From NCBI GenBank assembly GCA_040879025.1, contig JBBDLF010000039.1:1-64000 (forward strand): a DNA stretch of 64,000 nt, read 5' to 3'. The notes below the pieces were generated by a model. It saw only the letters and a program-made list of their open reading frames with translations. It searched no databases and was not told where the DNA came from. Positions 7,619-15,570 of this stretch are shown here, one piece after another; positions within the stretch are counted from its first letter, which is position 1; each line of letters opens with the position of its first letter. This DNA is from JBBDLF01 sp040879025. Its GTDB lineage: Bacteria > Pseudomonadota > Gammaproteobacteria > Pseudomonadales > Pseudohongiellaceae. Both the position numbers and the translations under genes were made by a program.

Positions 7619-9784
7619 TCAGAATACCCATTGAATACCGAGGCTGATCTCACGCACCGGACGTGAGGTGCGCAGTTCCCTGCGGTCTAGCGGGTTACGG
7701 CCCCTGATGCCGCTGTATTCCAGGCGCTCACGCTGACTTTCAGCGCGAAGTACATTTTCTGCCTCCAGGCGTAGAGTGACATCTGTCATCGGTTGCATCT
7801 CCACAAAGATTTCAAGATCAAGCCCGTCTTCGGATTCCTCAGAGAAGTCCAGATCGTACTGCGGTCGGGGAGACTCCGTGCCGGTTTCAATACCCCAGGA
7901 AAGACTCTTCCAGTTCAGATCCTGGCGGTAGGCCAACGACCACTCATAGTCCGAACTGAAATTAAACTCGCGTTTCTCGCCACTAAAGGGATCTGTGACG
8001 CGACTGTTCTGACGTGCCAGGCTGAGATCAAGCACCGCGCCTTCCAGACTCAACCAGTCCAGTCGCAAACTGCCGCTGATCTCCAACTCAGCCGCATAGC
8101 CATCACCCAGATTGCCCGGAGCAGTGCGGATACTGACACCGTCGTCAGTTGCCACCTGCAACGGAATGCGACCGATGTGATCCGTGACATCGGAGTAGAG
8201 CGCGGTGACGGTGATAACCCCGCGGTCGCCGAGCAGTTGGCGTTCATAAGAAAGCTCATACTCCCAGGTTTTCTCGGGCTCCAGCTCTGGATTGCCCGCG
8301 TTGATGACATCGAAGCGATTGTCGTCATTGGTGAAGCTGGCGATGAACGCGCCAAAATCCAGCTGGCTGATAGTGCGCTCGATGCGTCCTCGCAATTGCG
8401 TCTGTTCACTCAGATCATAACGCAGTGCCAGTCGCGGTCTGACATAGAAGAAGTCGCGAGAGTGCTCCACATCGGCGCCGCTCTGCTGAATTTCTGAATG
8501 CTCCAGATCGAGTGAAGATTCCAGCAACAATTGGTCTGCGGCCTGCCAGGAGTAGCTGGTGAACGCTTCATAACGCACTTCTTCGATGGTGGATTCCTCG
8601 TTGAAAAGCGGTACCTCCAGTAAACTTCCACCCGTATTCTCAAACAAGGACGCATCTTCGTCGACGCTGTTGACAGCCACTTCCGCACCCGACTCGAACA
8701 GATGATCTTCGGTAAGCGCCCATTGATAAGTACTGCGCAGAATTTTCTCCTTGCTCAAACTCGCTTCGATCTGTACGTCTTGCAGCTGTGCCGTCGCGCC
8801 CTGTGGCATGAAGGAAAATGCCCCCCGTTCCGCATTTTCCGCACTCGAATAGATGAACAGGGTGGTCAGGATGTTGCCGTTGGCAAAAACATGTTGATAG
8901 TCACCGCCCAATTCCCAGTTCCGCGAGAACTCGGTTTCATCATTCAACTGGCTATCGTCAGGAAATTCAATTGCATTGACGACGAGGTAGTTTTGCGATG
9001 TCTCGTCGCCAGAGTCCTCCTCATCGGCATAAAAGGCATTGACGTTCAGCACATTGCCACCCGGAAATGTATAGCTTGTATTGGCAGAGGCAGTTATCTC
9101 ATTGGAGCTGCTGCTAAAAGTTTCCAACTGCCTCGCAAACAGGATATCCCCGGGCGTAAAAAAGCGATCAAGCGATTCAGAAAAGTCCTTGCGCACATCG
9201 CCCTCGACAGAAACCAGATAGTTGAGCGCAGCCAGGTCGCCGTTGTAACTGAATTCAGCCCCGGAGCCCAAGCTGCCTTCGGAGTAGTGCTCCACACTCC
9301 CTGTCACTGAGCCATAGCCAGTGGTGAGCGTGTCTTCCAGAACCACATTCACCACTCGCCCCTGACTGCGCACGTCAAGCCCCGGTACGGCGCCACGTAT
9401 CACTTCTATCTGCACCACCTGCCGTGCCTGTATGCGCTGCAACACCGAACCCACATCGTTCGATTTTCCCGAGACACGCTTGCCATTGATCAGCATCTGA
9501 TCACCGGAGCTGCCGAATCCACGCTGATCATCGTTGAAGTTACCACCGCCACCAATGTCCTGAATGCCGGGCACGCGCTGTAACTGATCGCTCGCGGTGA
9601 TCACGTTGTATTGACTGAAATACTCGCCGGTATAAATCACCCGGTTGCCACTGTCCGTCACGATGACACCCGGGGTGGTGACTTCCTGCGCCCCGGCACC
9701 AGGCAATGCGGTACAGCACAGCAGACCCAATGCGAGTTCTGCCGCCATCACTCTCGAACTGTTGGCTGTCAACCGTTTGTGCAT
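7619..9784 (-). CDS. TonB-dependent outer-membrane receptor
   Basis: A 721-residue protein. The chosen ATG follows a good Shine-Dalgarno (GGAGGGATTCTG) and gives a signal peptide ending GAGAQ. The plug domain covers about residues 40-160, with VITASDQLQRVPGIQDIGGG, MLINGKRVSGK and QIEVIRGAVPGLDVRSQG. The rest is a long beta-barrel rich in aromatic and acidic residues ending in the outer-membrane signature ISLGIQWVF. It resembles receptors that import siderophores or large nutrients with energy from TonB-ExbBD; the ligand is not evident. It is divergent from a response regulator gene, so that two-component system may control it. Confidence 0.88.
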   Translation of the reverse strand: MHKRLTANSSRVMAAELALGLLCCTALPGAGAQEVTTPGVIVTDSGNRVIYTGEYFSQYNVITASDQLQRVPGIQDIGGGGNFNDDQRGFGSSGDQMLINGKRVSGKSNDVGSVLQRIQARQVVQIEVIRGAVPGLDVRSQGRVVNVVLEDTLTTGYGSVTGSVEHYSEGSLGSGAEFSYNGDLAALNYLVSVEGDVRKDFSESLDRFFTPGDILFARQLETFSSSSNEITASANTSYTFPGGNVLNVNAFYADEEDSGDETSQNYLVVNAIEFPDDSQLNDETEFSRNWELGGDYQHVFANGNILTTLFIYSSAENAERGAFSFMPQGATAQLQDVQIEASLSKEKILRSTYQWALTEDHLFESGAEVAVNSVDEDASLFENTGGSLLEVPLFNEESTIEEVRYEAFTSYSWQAADQLLLESSLDLEHSEIQQSGADVEHSRDFFYVRPRLALRYDLSEQTQLRGRIERTISQLDFGAFIASFTNDDNRFDVINAGNPELEPEKTWEYELSYERQLLGDRGVITVTALYSDVTDHIGRIPLQVATDDGVSIRTAPGNLGDGYAAELEISGSLRLDWLSLEGAVLDLSLARQNSRVTDPFSGEKREFNFSSDYEWSLAYRQDLNWKSLSWGIETGTESPRPQYDLDFSEESEDGLDLEIFVEMQPMTDVTLRLEAENVLRAESQRERLEYSGIRGRNPLDRRELRTSRPVREISLGIQWVF

Positions 9785-9944
9785 CAGAATCCCTCCGGTG
9801 ATTGATTTCAGGAGTATCACACGGCACTTTTAAGGCAATATTATGGGTTATGGTTCTGAAGGTCAGACTGTTAAAACTGTCATAATAAATCAGGTCTATG
9901 CTCGGGCTGGATGCATGATAAACACTATTGCGAAGGAATCGGTC

Positions 9945-10619
9945 GTGCGTATATTGATTGTGGAAGACGAGACTCGCCTCGTGGAGGTTGTCACGGAGAA
10001 TTTGCAGAAGTCGGGATTCGTCGTGGACGCGGTGACAACCGGCATTCAGGCCTGCAATGCCATGCAGACGGTGAGCTATGACGCAGTCGTGCTCGATCTG
10101 GGGCTGCCGGACTGCAATGGCATCGAAGTTCTCTGTCGCATTCGCGACCTCGGCTTCCATGTTCCCGTACTTATTCTCACCGCCCGCGATGCCGTGGAGG
10201 ATCGCGTCAACGGCCTGGACAGCGGCGCCGATGATTATCTGGTGAAACCCTTTGCCACTCTGGAACTGGTTTCCCGACTGAAGGCCCTGCTGCGTCGTCC
10301 CGGCGGCGTGCTGGGCAGTATCCTGGTAGCGGGCAATCTGACGCTGGACACCATCGCTCGGGACATCCAAATCAACCAGGCCCCGGTGGAACTGTCGCGC
10401 CGGGAGGTGGCTGTGCTGGAACATTTAATGCGTCGACTCGGGCGCGTGGTTCCCAAGGAACTTCTCGAAGAAAAATTGTATGGGTTTGGCGAAGAGTTGG
10501 AGTCCAACGCCGTACCCGTGCATGTCCATCATCTGCGCCGCAAGCTGGAGCAGGGTGGAGCTTCGGCACAGATACACACGGTACGCGGCGTCGGCTATCT
10601 GCTTGCCGAGGAGCGTTGA
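9945..10619 (+). CDS. OmpR-family response regulator, QseB/PmrA-like
   Basis: A 224-residue response regulator with an N-terminal receiver (RILIVEDETRL, phospho-acceptor Asp in VVLDLGLPDCNG, Lys in DDYLVKPF) and a C-terminal winged helix (VELSRREVAVLEHLMRR, VHHLRRKLE, IHTVRGVGYLLAEE). The GTG start follows AAGGA at the right spacing and begins exactly at the conserved first beta strand; an ATG further upstream is less likely. It is co-transcribed with the sensor kinase that starts on its stop codon. The leader contains ACTGTTAAA and ACTGTCATA as direct repeats nine bases apart (9867-9884), a possible binding site for itself. Confidence 0.88.
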   Translation: MRILIVEDETRLVEVVTENLQKSGFVVDAVTTGIQACNAMQTVSYDAVVLDLGLPDCNGIEVLCRIRDLGFHVPVLILTARDAVEDRVNGLDSGADDYLVKPFATLELVSRLKALLRRPGGVLGSILVAGNLTLDTIARDIQINQAPVELSRREVAVLEHLMRRLGRVVPKELLEEKLYGFGEELESNAVPVHVHHLRRKLEQGGASAQIHTVRGVGYLLAEER

Positions 10620-11977
10620 TGAACTGGCTGCGCGCGAATTCATTGCAGATGCGACTGGCAACCCGACTTGGGGCGCTGTTTCTGCTCGCTACAATTATGC
10701 TCGTCAGCATGTTTCTGTATCTGAGTTACGATCTGGCCGATTCCCTGAGCCGGCGCGACCTGTTCGAGCTTGCCGAAGAATTGGCCGAGGAGATCGAGGA
10801 TGATGGCAAGCTGGCGGATGTCGAAGAGCTGATTGCTCTCGGCTGGCTGAAAGAGGATACCCATTACGCGATCTTCGACAATGAACGCCGGGTGCTGGCA
10901 TCATCGGATACCGCCTTTGTTGAGATCGTGACCGACAGAGCGATTGTGTCCAACCGGACGGACACGTTTAAGCTGGATGAATTTGGCACACCACCACGGA
11001 ACTACCTCGGTTTGATCAACAGGGAACGCAGCGAAGCCGGCCGCGTGATCATCCTGGTCGCCGAGCCGGAGCAGATTGAACAGGACATGCTGAACGCCAT
11101 GGTGTGGGATGTCTTCTTCAAGGCAGTCTGGATTGTCCCGTTGTTTACATTCTGCACGCTGCTGGTGGGAGTGCTGGCCATTCGCGGAGGACTGCGGCCG
11201 CTGCACAACACGGCACGGGAAGCGGTTGCCATCAATCCTGATGCGATGTCGACAAGGCTCAATACCGATAACCTGCCAAGCGAAGTGTTCCCCCTGGTCA
11301 GTGCCGTGAACAGTGCGCTTGATCGCTTGGAGGACGGTTTTGAATTGCAGCGTCAGTTTACGGCCAACGCCGCGCACGAATTGCGCACTCCACTGGCCAT
11401 CGTCACGGGTGCCATCGAAGGCCTGGGCAATAATGAGAGTCTGGTGAAATTGCGGCAGGACGTCGCCCGCATGAACCGACTCGTCGAACAACTGCTGCAG
11501 ACCGCCCGTCTGGACAGTCGTGCGGTGCATACTCACGAGAGCGTGGATCTGTACAAAGCAGCGCGTCACGTAGTGGAATACATGGCACCTCTGGCCATTG
11601 CGCAGGAGCAGAGCATCGAATTGTCGGAAACCGCGGTGCCAACCCACGTTATCGGTAATGCGCATGCCATCGAAGATGCCATACGCAATCTGATCGAGAA
11701 CGCAATCACTCACGCGTACTCGACAAGCCCCATCATGGTCACAGTCGGCGCCGGCGGCAGCATCAGTGTTTCCGATCGGGGCGTGGGCATTCACGTCGAA
11801 AATCGGGTGCGCCTTTTTGACCGTTTCTGCCGCGGTGACGGTGTTGCCGGTTCCGGTGCCGGGCTCGGACTCTCAATTGTGCAAGAAGTCATGAAAATTC
11901 ATGGTGGATCCGTGAGTGTCACGGACAATCCCGGCGGGGGCGCTTGTTTCACCTTGCACTTCACAGCACAGCAATAG
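10619..11977 (+). CDS. Sensor histidine kinase, QseC/PmrB-like
   Basis: A 452-residue inner-membrane kinase. One transmembrane helix lies at about 17-37 and a second at about 165-185, flanking an acidic periplasmic domain of about 125 residues. The phospho-acceptor helix is FTANAAHELRTPLAIV, followed by the ATP-binding boxes NLIENAITHAYS, VSDRGVGI and GSGAGLGLSIVQEV. Its ATG shares bases with the regulator stop (TGATG). It pairs with the preceding regulator. The strongly acidic periplasmic domain could sense cations or cationic peptides as in PmrB, but that is only a suggestion. Confidence 0.88.
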   Translation: MNWLRANSLQMRLATRLGALFLLATIMLVSMFLYLSYDLADSLSRRDLFELAEELAEEIEDDGKLADVEELIALGWLKEDTHYAIFDNERRVLASSDTAFVEIVTDRAIVSNRTDTFKLDEFGTPPRNYLGLINRERSEAGRVIILVAEPEQIEQDMLNAMVWDVFFKAVWIVPLFTFCTLLVGVLAIRGGLRPLHNTAREAVAINPDAMSTRLNTDNLPSEVFPLVSAVNSALDRLEDGFELQRQFTANAAHELRTPLAIVTGAIEGLGNNESLVKLRQDVARMNRLVEQLLQTARLDSRAVHTHESVDLYKAARHVVEYMAPLAIAQEQSIELSETAVPTHVIGNAHAIEDAIRNLIENAITHAYSTSPIMVTVGAGGSISVSDRGVGIHVENRVRLFDRFCRGDGVAGSGAGLGLSIVQEVMKIHGGSVSVTDNPGGGACFTLHFTAQQ

Positions 11978-12237
11978 TCGGTAGTGCCCGGTATTGATAG
12001 GGTACACTTCACGGCTTGACAAGACAGGTCAGACCGGCGGCTTTGGGTCTTGCGTGTGCCGTTGCAAGCGCGTGGTTCTCGTGGAAACTGCTTAAGGATA
12101 GAGGCGGTTTGGATTCCAGCGACTTGAGCTATATCGTGTTGGTTATTGGAGAAAACACGATTGGATCGTTGAAGCGCAAGCAAGCGCCCGGACACCCTGG
12201 CGCTATTGAGTGAGCGCCAGAATTCCGCGCCGTGGGC

Positions 12238-12663
12238 TCAATGGCTGGGCTGGGAAATATCGCGGACGACTTCCGCTGTTTCAGCCGCCCCTGTATGCAG
12301 GGCAACATCAGCCTGAGCGACAATGCCCAGTATTTCGCCCTGATCATTCGTTACCGGTATGCGGCGGATCTGATTGTCTTCCATCTTCTCACAGCACTGG
12401 GCAAGGTCGGCATCCGGTCCGATGCTCACCACAGATCGCGTCATGATCTCGCTCACTCGTGAATCAGAGGAAGCATCCTTGGCCACGGCGCGGATTACGA
12501 TATCACGATCGGTAACGACGCCAACGAGTTTACGATTCCCGTCACTTTCTATGATCGGTATCTCGCCGCAATCATTGCGAATCATGAGGTTTGCCACCTC
12601 GGACAGCGAGGCCTCCGGTGTGCAGCAGGCGGGATTGCTTGTCATAATATCCGTTACTTTCAT
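12238..12663 (-). CDS. CBS-domain pair protein
   Basis: A 141-residue protein made of two CBS domains: KVTDIMTSNPACCTPEASLSEVANLM through VGVVTDRDIVIRAV, and VSEIMTRSVVSIGPDADLAQCCEKM through GIVAQADVALHTG. The start is preceded by a strong GGAGGAGGA. Stand-alone CBS pairs usually bind adenine nucleotides and act as energy or stress sensors for partner proteins; the partner is not identifiable here. The gene is isolated, with about 260 bases of apparently empty sequence between it and the upstream kinase gene. Confidence 0.9.
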   Translation of the reverse strand: MKVTDIMTSNPACCTPEASLSEVANLMIRNDCGEIPIIESDGNRKLVGVVTDRDIVIRAVAKDASSDSRVSEIMTRSVVSIGPDADLAQCCEKMEDNQIRRIPVTNDQGEILGIVAQADVALHTGAAETAEVVRDISQPSH

Positions 12664-13060
12664 GTTCCTCCTCCCTGTTGATCGTTAAAGGCAAGTTCGT
12701 CTTCCATCTTGCGTTTTTAGGCATCGCAGTTCAACAGATGGCACAAGAATTTACAATCCTCGGCAATTTCAGCTTCACGCGGCAGCTGAGGAAATCCACC
12801 TGAGAATGTCCATATCCTGTCCTGCGATTTCTGTCTCGACTGTATGAGCCCGTGTGCGGGAGGAAGGGCGGTAAATGTTTTGTCTGCAGACCATTCCACC
12901 ACAGCCGGAATCCACCTCCGACAACGCCAAAGTGGCAAAGCTTAACGGTTTCAGCCTTCACGCCGGCAGGCCTGTTGCGCTTTATCCAGGATGACGGGCT
13001 GGGCTATTCCGCACCGTGCACCCCACTGTAACAAATGGCGCTTCTGCTCATCTCTCTTCT
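12664..13060. other. Intergenic region, no gene recognised
   Basis: About 400 bases between the CBS gene and the P460 gene. Short open frames on the minus strand have no ribosome binding sites and no recognisable product. The CBS promoter must lie at the left end. Confidence 0.5.
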
Positions 13061-13077
13061 GACAGCCGCCGGCTGTC
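13061..13077. repeat. Perfect 7-bp dyad upstream of P460 gene
   Basis: GACAGCC-GCC-GGCTGTC forms a perfect inverted repeat 35 bases before the P460-like gene start. It could be an operator or a leader hairpin. No poly-T follows, so it is not a terminator for this strand. Confidence 0.4.
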
Positions 13078-13111
13078 CCGGAAGATAACAATTCGTCTCA
13101 GGAGAGAGAAT

Positions 13112-13642
13112 ATGAAGATTTCCATCGTTCCTGCCTTTGTGGCAACTGCTTCAATCGTACTGCTCGGGTCACTGACCGTGCTGGCCCAGGCGCCGTTTGG
13201 TGGCGACGCCGACCGGGAGTTTGGCGACCAGTTGTGGAACGCGCTCGAGGAAAGAGCACTGGTCGGTGACGACGCCCTCATGGCCAGGCCCTATGAGGGT
13301 ACGGAGCCCCATGGGAGCATACTGGTGACACTGGATGGCGATGTCGAAGTTGGCGGTGAGAGCGGCACCGTGATCGTCAAGCGCAACTATGGAGGACAGG
13401 ACGCCAGCATAGACACTGTATCGGACAGTCCCGGTGACTATCTGATGGCTGTCACGGTCATGTTCCAGAGGCAGGGATTCGATCCGCAAAACAACGACTG
13501 GTTCTGGGCCAAGTATTTTCCCGATGGGTCCTATGATACGGCTCCGAATGGAACCGCTCTTGTGGGACGGGCCGCCGGTTGCATATCCTGCCATTCAGAG
13601 GCCGCGGGCGATGACATGGTGTACTTGAACAATCGTTACTAG
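13112..13642 (+). CDS. Cytochrome P460-like periplasmic heme protein
   Basis: A 176-residue exported protein with a signal peptide ending VLAQ and a single c-type heme motif CISCH near the C-terminus (about 156-160). The segment FWAKYFPDGSYDTAPNGTALVG upstream of the heme is typical of cytochrome P460-like proteins, whose best-known members oxidise hydroxylamine to N2O or NO in methanotrophs and nitrifiers. The start is preceded by AGGAGAGAGA. The P460 heme is normally cross-linked to a lysine; whether that Lys is conserved cannot be judged by eye. It lies just upstream of an ECF sigma operon, which could make it a regulatory target or operon mate. Confidence 0.72.
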   Translation: MKISIVPAFVATASIVLLGSLTVLAQAPFGGDADREFGDQLWNALEERALVGDDALMARPYEGTEPHGSILVTLDGDVEVGGESGTVIVKRNYGGQDASIDTVSDSPGDYLMAVTVMFQRQGFDPQNNDWFWAKYFPDGSYDTAPNGTALVGRAAGCISCHSEAAGDDMVYLNNRY

Positions 13643-13727
13643 ATTCGGTATGCATCGCACAGGAACAGCGGCACGCGGTCTCGCTTACAAGAGCCGACAA
13701 TGAACTGACACACTGGCGCAGAACCGG

Positions 13728-14360
13728 ATGACGCTTCCCCGTGCCACCCTGGACGACCAACTCGCCCGGCTGCGGCAGGGCGATCACGCCGCCTTTACGC
13801 GGCTGGTGAAGCACTACCATGCCCGCCTGCTGGTGGTGGCGCGCGCCATTGCCGGTGATGCCTGGGGTGAGGAAGTGATGCAGGAGGCATGGATCGCGGT
13901 TTATCGTGCGCTGCCCGGGTTCGAGGGGCGATCCTCACTGCAGACGTGGCTGTTCACTATCGTGAAGCACGCCGCGCAAGCCCGGCTGCGCAAGGAAAAG
14001 CGGGTGAAATCCCTGGACAGCTCATTGGAAGACAACAACAGCTCCGACGTGGAACGGCTGCTGGACCAGCGTTTCGATGGGGCAGGAAGATGGCAGGACT
14101 TTCCAGGCGCCTGGCGGATCGACAGCGCCGCGGCCCTGCTGGAGGAGACCGAACTGCGCCGCTGCATCGACAAGTGTCTGCGCAAACTACCCGCACGGCA
14201 GCGGGCGGTATTGATGATGCGCGATATGGAACAAATGGACATGCAATCCATCTGCGACGTGCTGGAGATCAGCGAGTCCAATGGCAGGGTGCTGCTGCAC
14301 CGCGCCAGGCTGTCGCTGATGGGAACCATCGGAAACTACCTGGAGAGTGGCGAATGCTGA
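13728..14360 (+). CDS. ECF-type RNA polymerase sigma factor
   Basis: A 210-residue sigma-70 family protein of the extracytoplasmic function type. Region 2 runs from about residue 20 (FTRLVKHYHARLL, GEEVMQEAWIAVYRALPGFEGRSSLQTWLF) and region 4 sits at about 145-200 (CLRKLPARQRAVLMMRDMEQMD, followed by an HTH). A longer than usual acidic linker separates them. The gene overlaps the next by seven bases. The small protein encoded there has a zinc anti-sigma motif, so sigma and anti-sigma are co-translated as is usual for this class. Targets may include the neighbouring P460-like and DoxX genes. Confidence 0.9.
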   Translation: MTLPRATLDDQLARLRQGDHAAFTRLVKHYHARLLVVARAIAGDAWGEEVMQEAWIAVYRALPGFEGRSSLQTWLFTIVKHAAQARLRKEKRVKSLDSSLEDNNSSDVERLLDQRFDGAGRWQDFPGAWRIDSAAALLEETELRRCIDKCLRKLPARQRAVLMMRDMEQMDMQSICDVLEISESNGRVLLHRARLSLMGTIGNYLESGEC

Positions 14361-14596
14361 ATTGCCGAAACATTACCCGTAACGCCAGTGATTATCTGGA
14401 ACGCCATCTGGTTTGGAGGCAACGGCTGGCTATCCGGCTGCATCTGATGATGTGCCGGCACTGCAGCCGCTTCGTCTCACAGTTGCACAGCACCGTCCTG
14501 TGCCTGCACCATTTGTCCCCGGACGAACTGCCGGCGGCGAATGCGGAAGCCATCGCCACGGCGGCCCGCCAGTGCGCTCGGCGGCGCGACCCCTGA
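14354..14596 (+). CDS. Small zinc-finger anti-sigma factor candidate
   Basis: An 80-residue protein whose ATG lies inside the last codons of the sigma gene. Residues 30-37 spell HLMMCRHC, the H-x3-C-x2-C zinc motif of ZAS-type anti-sigma factors, preceded by the helix ASDYLERHLVWRQRLAIRL. There is no transmembrane segment after it, so it is a soluble, minimal anti-sigma rather than a membrane sensor. Soluble ZAS proteins of this size often respond to oxidants through the Cys residues. The role is inferred from motif and gene order. Confidence 0.7.
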   Translation: MLNCRNITRNASDYLERHLVWRQRLAIRLHLMMCRHCSRFVSQLHSTVLCLHHLSPDELPAANAEAIATAARQCARRRDP

Positions 14597-14869
14597 GTCC
14601 CATTGACCGGCTGTGCTGAATGCTGTGCGGGCGTGACGGCGAGGCGGGGGAGGCGCAAGGCACCTACCTGGATTCCGGCATGTCCCTCGCACAGGGGGCG
14701 ACCGGGATCGGTTGCCGGTCAGGCGGCATTTGGCCGGCGTTCAAGAAGAGTTTCTCGCTCACCGCCAGCGCAATACGCTGGCAGTCGAGCCGGAATGGCC
14801 GAAAAGGCTTGGACCTTTACGCCACATAGTTAGAATGATCCCTTCCAGAACAAAAAGAGGAACGAGCCA

Positions 14870-15313
14870 ATGAGTATCGCCAAAGCATCCACCCGACTGC
14901 CCGCCTGCCTCCTGTCCCTGAGATTGACCGTGTTCCTGGTGTTCTTCATGTGGACCCTGGACAAGTTCGTCAATCCGCAACATGCCTCAACCGTATATGA
15001 AAACTTCTACTTCATTGGTGGGCTGGGTAATGCGGCATTCGTGGTGATCGGCATCCTGGAGGTGCTGCTGATCCTGGCCTTCGTCGCGGGGCTGTACAAG
15101 ACCTGGACCTACGGGCTGGTGTTCGCCCTGCATGCCGTATCCACCCTGTCTTCCTGGCAGTTCTATCTGGGCTTTGACAACCTGCTGTTCTTCGCCGCAT
15201 GGCCCATGCTGGCCGCGAGCTGGACTCTGCTGGTGATGCGCGAAGAGGACACGATGTGGACCCTGGGCGACCGTACCGGGAGGCTTGGGCGGCGGGACGA
15301 ACCTGTGGCCTGA
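14870..15313 (+). CDS. DoxX-family membrane protein
   Basis: A 147-residue protein with four hydrophobic helices (about 15-35, 55-75, 80-100 and 105-125), consistent with the DoxX family. DoxX proteins are small inner-membrane proteins linked to thiol and sulfur redox or respiration, often without a defined reaction. The ATG follows AAGAGGAACGAG. It lies 273 bases after the anti-sigma gene on the same strand; that gap shows no gene. ECF sigma, anti-sigma and DoxX genes are found together in several proteobacteria, so it may belong to the same response. Confidence 0.8.
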   Translation: MSIAKASTRLPACLLSLRLTVFLVFFMWTLDKFVNPQHASTVYENFYFIGGLGNAAFVVIGILEVLLILAFVAGLYKTWTYGLVFALHAVSTLSSWQFYLGFDNLLFFAAWPMLAASWTLLVMREEDTMWTLGDRTGRLGRRDEPVA

Positions 15314-15440
15314 GAGAAGCGCCGCGGAACGCGGTGATCCGGGTGTGGCAGCCAGAACGGGTGTCAAGTCGTTCTACGACGGGGCAGGGGTACTGATAAC
15401 ACAAGCCAAGTTAAGTTGTTCGGTTATCAGTGCCCCTCGA

Positions 15441-15462
15441 CCCAATCAGGGCCTGAATTGGG
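15441..15462. repeat. Imperfect palindrome upstream of secreted protein gene
   Basis: CCCAATCAGG and CCTGAATTGGG form an inverted repeat with one unpaired base. No T-run follows. It could be a regulatory dyad or a weak hairpin downstream of the DoxX gene. Confidence 0.3.
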
Positions 15463-15570
15463 GAAATTACAGGCATTACCTGATTTCCCTCGCATCCATT
15501 TTTTCCTACTGTTTAGGGTATTAGCCGTTAAACACAATAAGTGGCTGTTATGCCGCCAGGGAGGTGCATC

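Noticed and set aside
10901..11794. 297-codon minus-strand frame across the sensor kinase
   Set aside because: Shadow frame of a well-supported histidine kinase gene.
12016..12213. 65-codon plus-strand frame after the sensor kinase gene
   Set aside because: Short hydrophobic stretch without a clear ribosome site or family; the opposite strand is open too.
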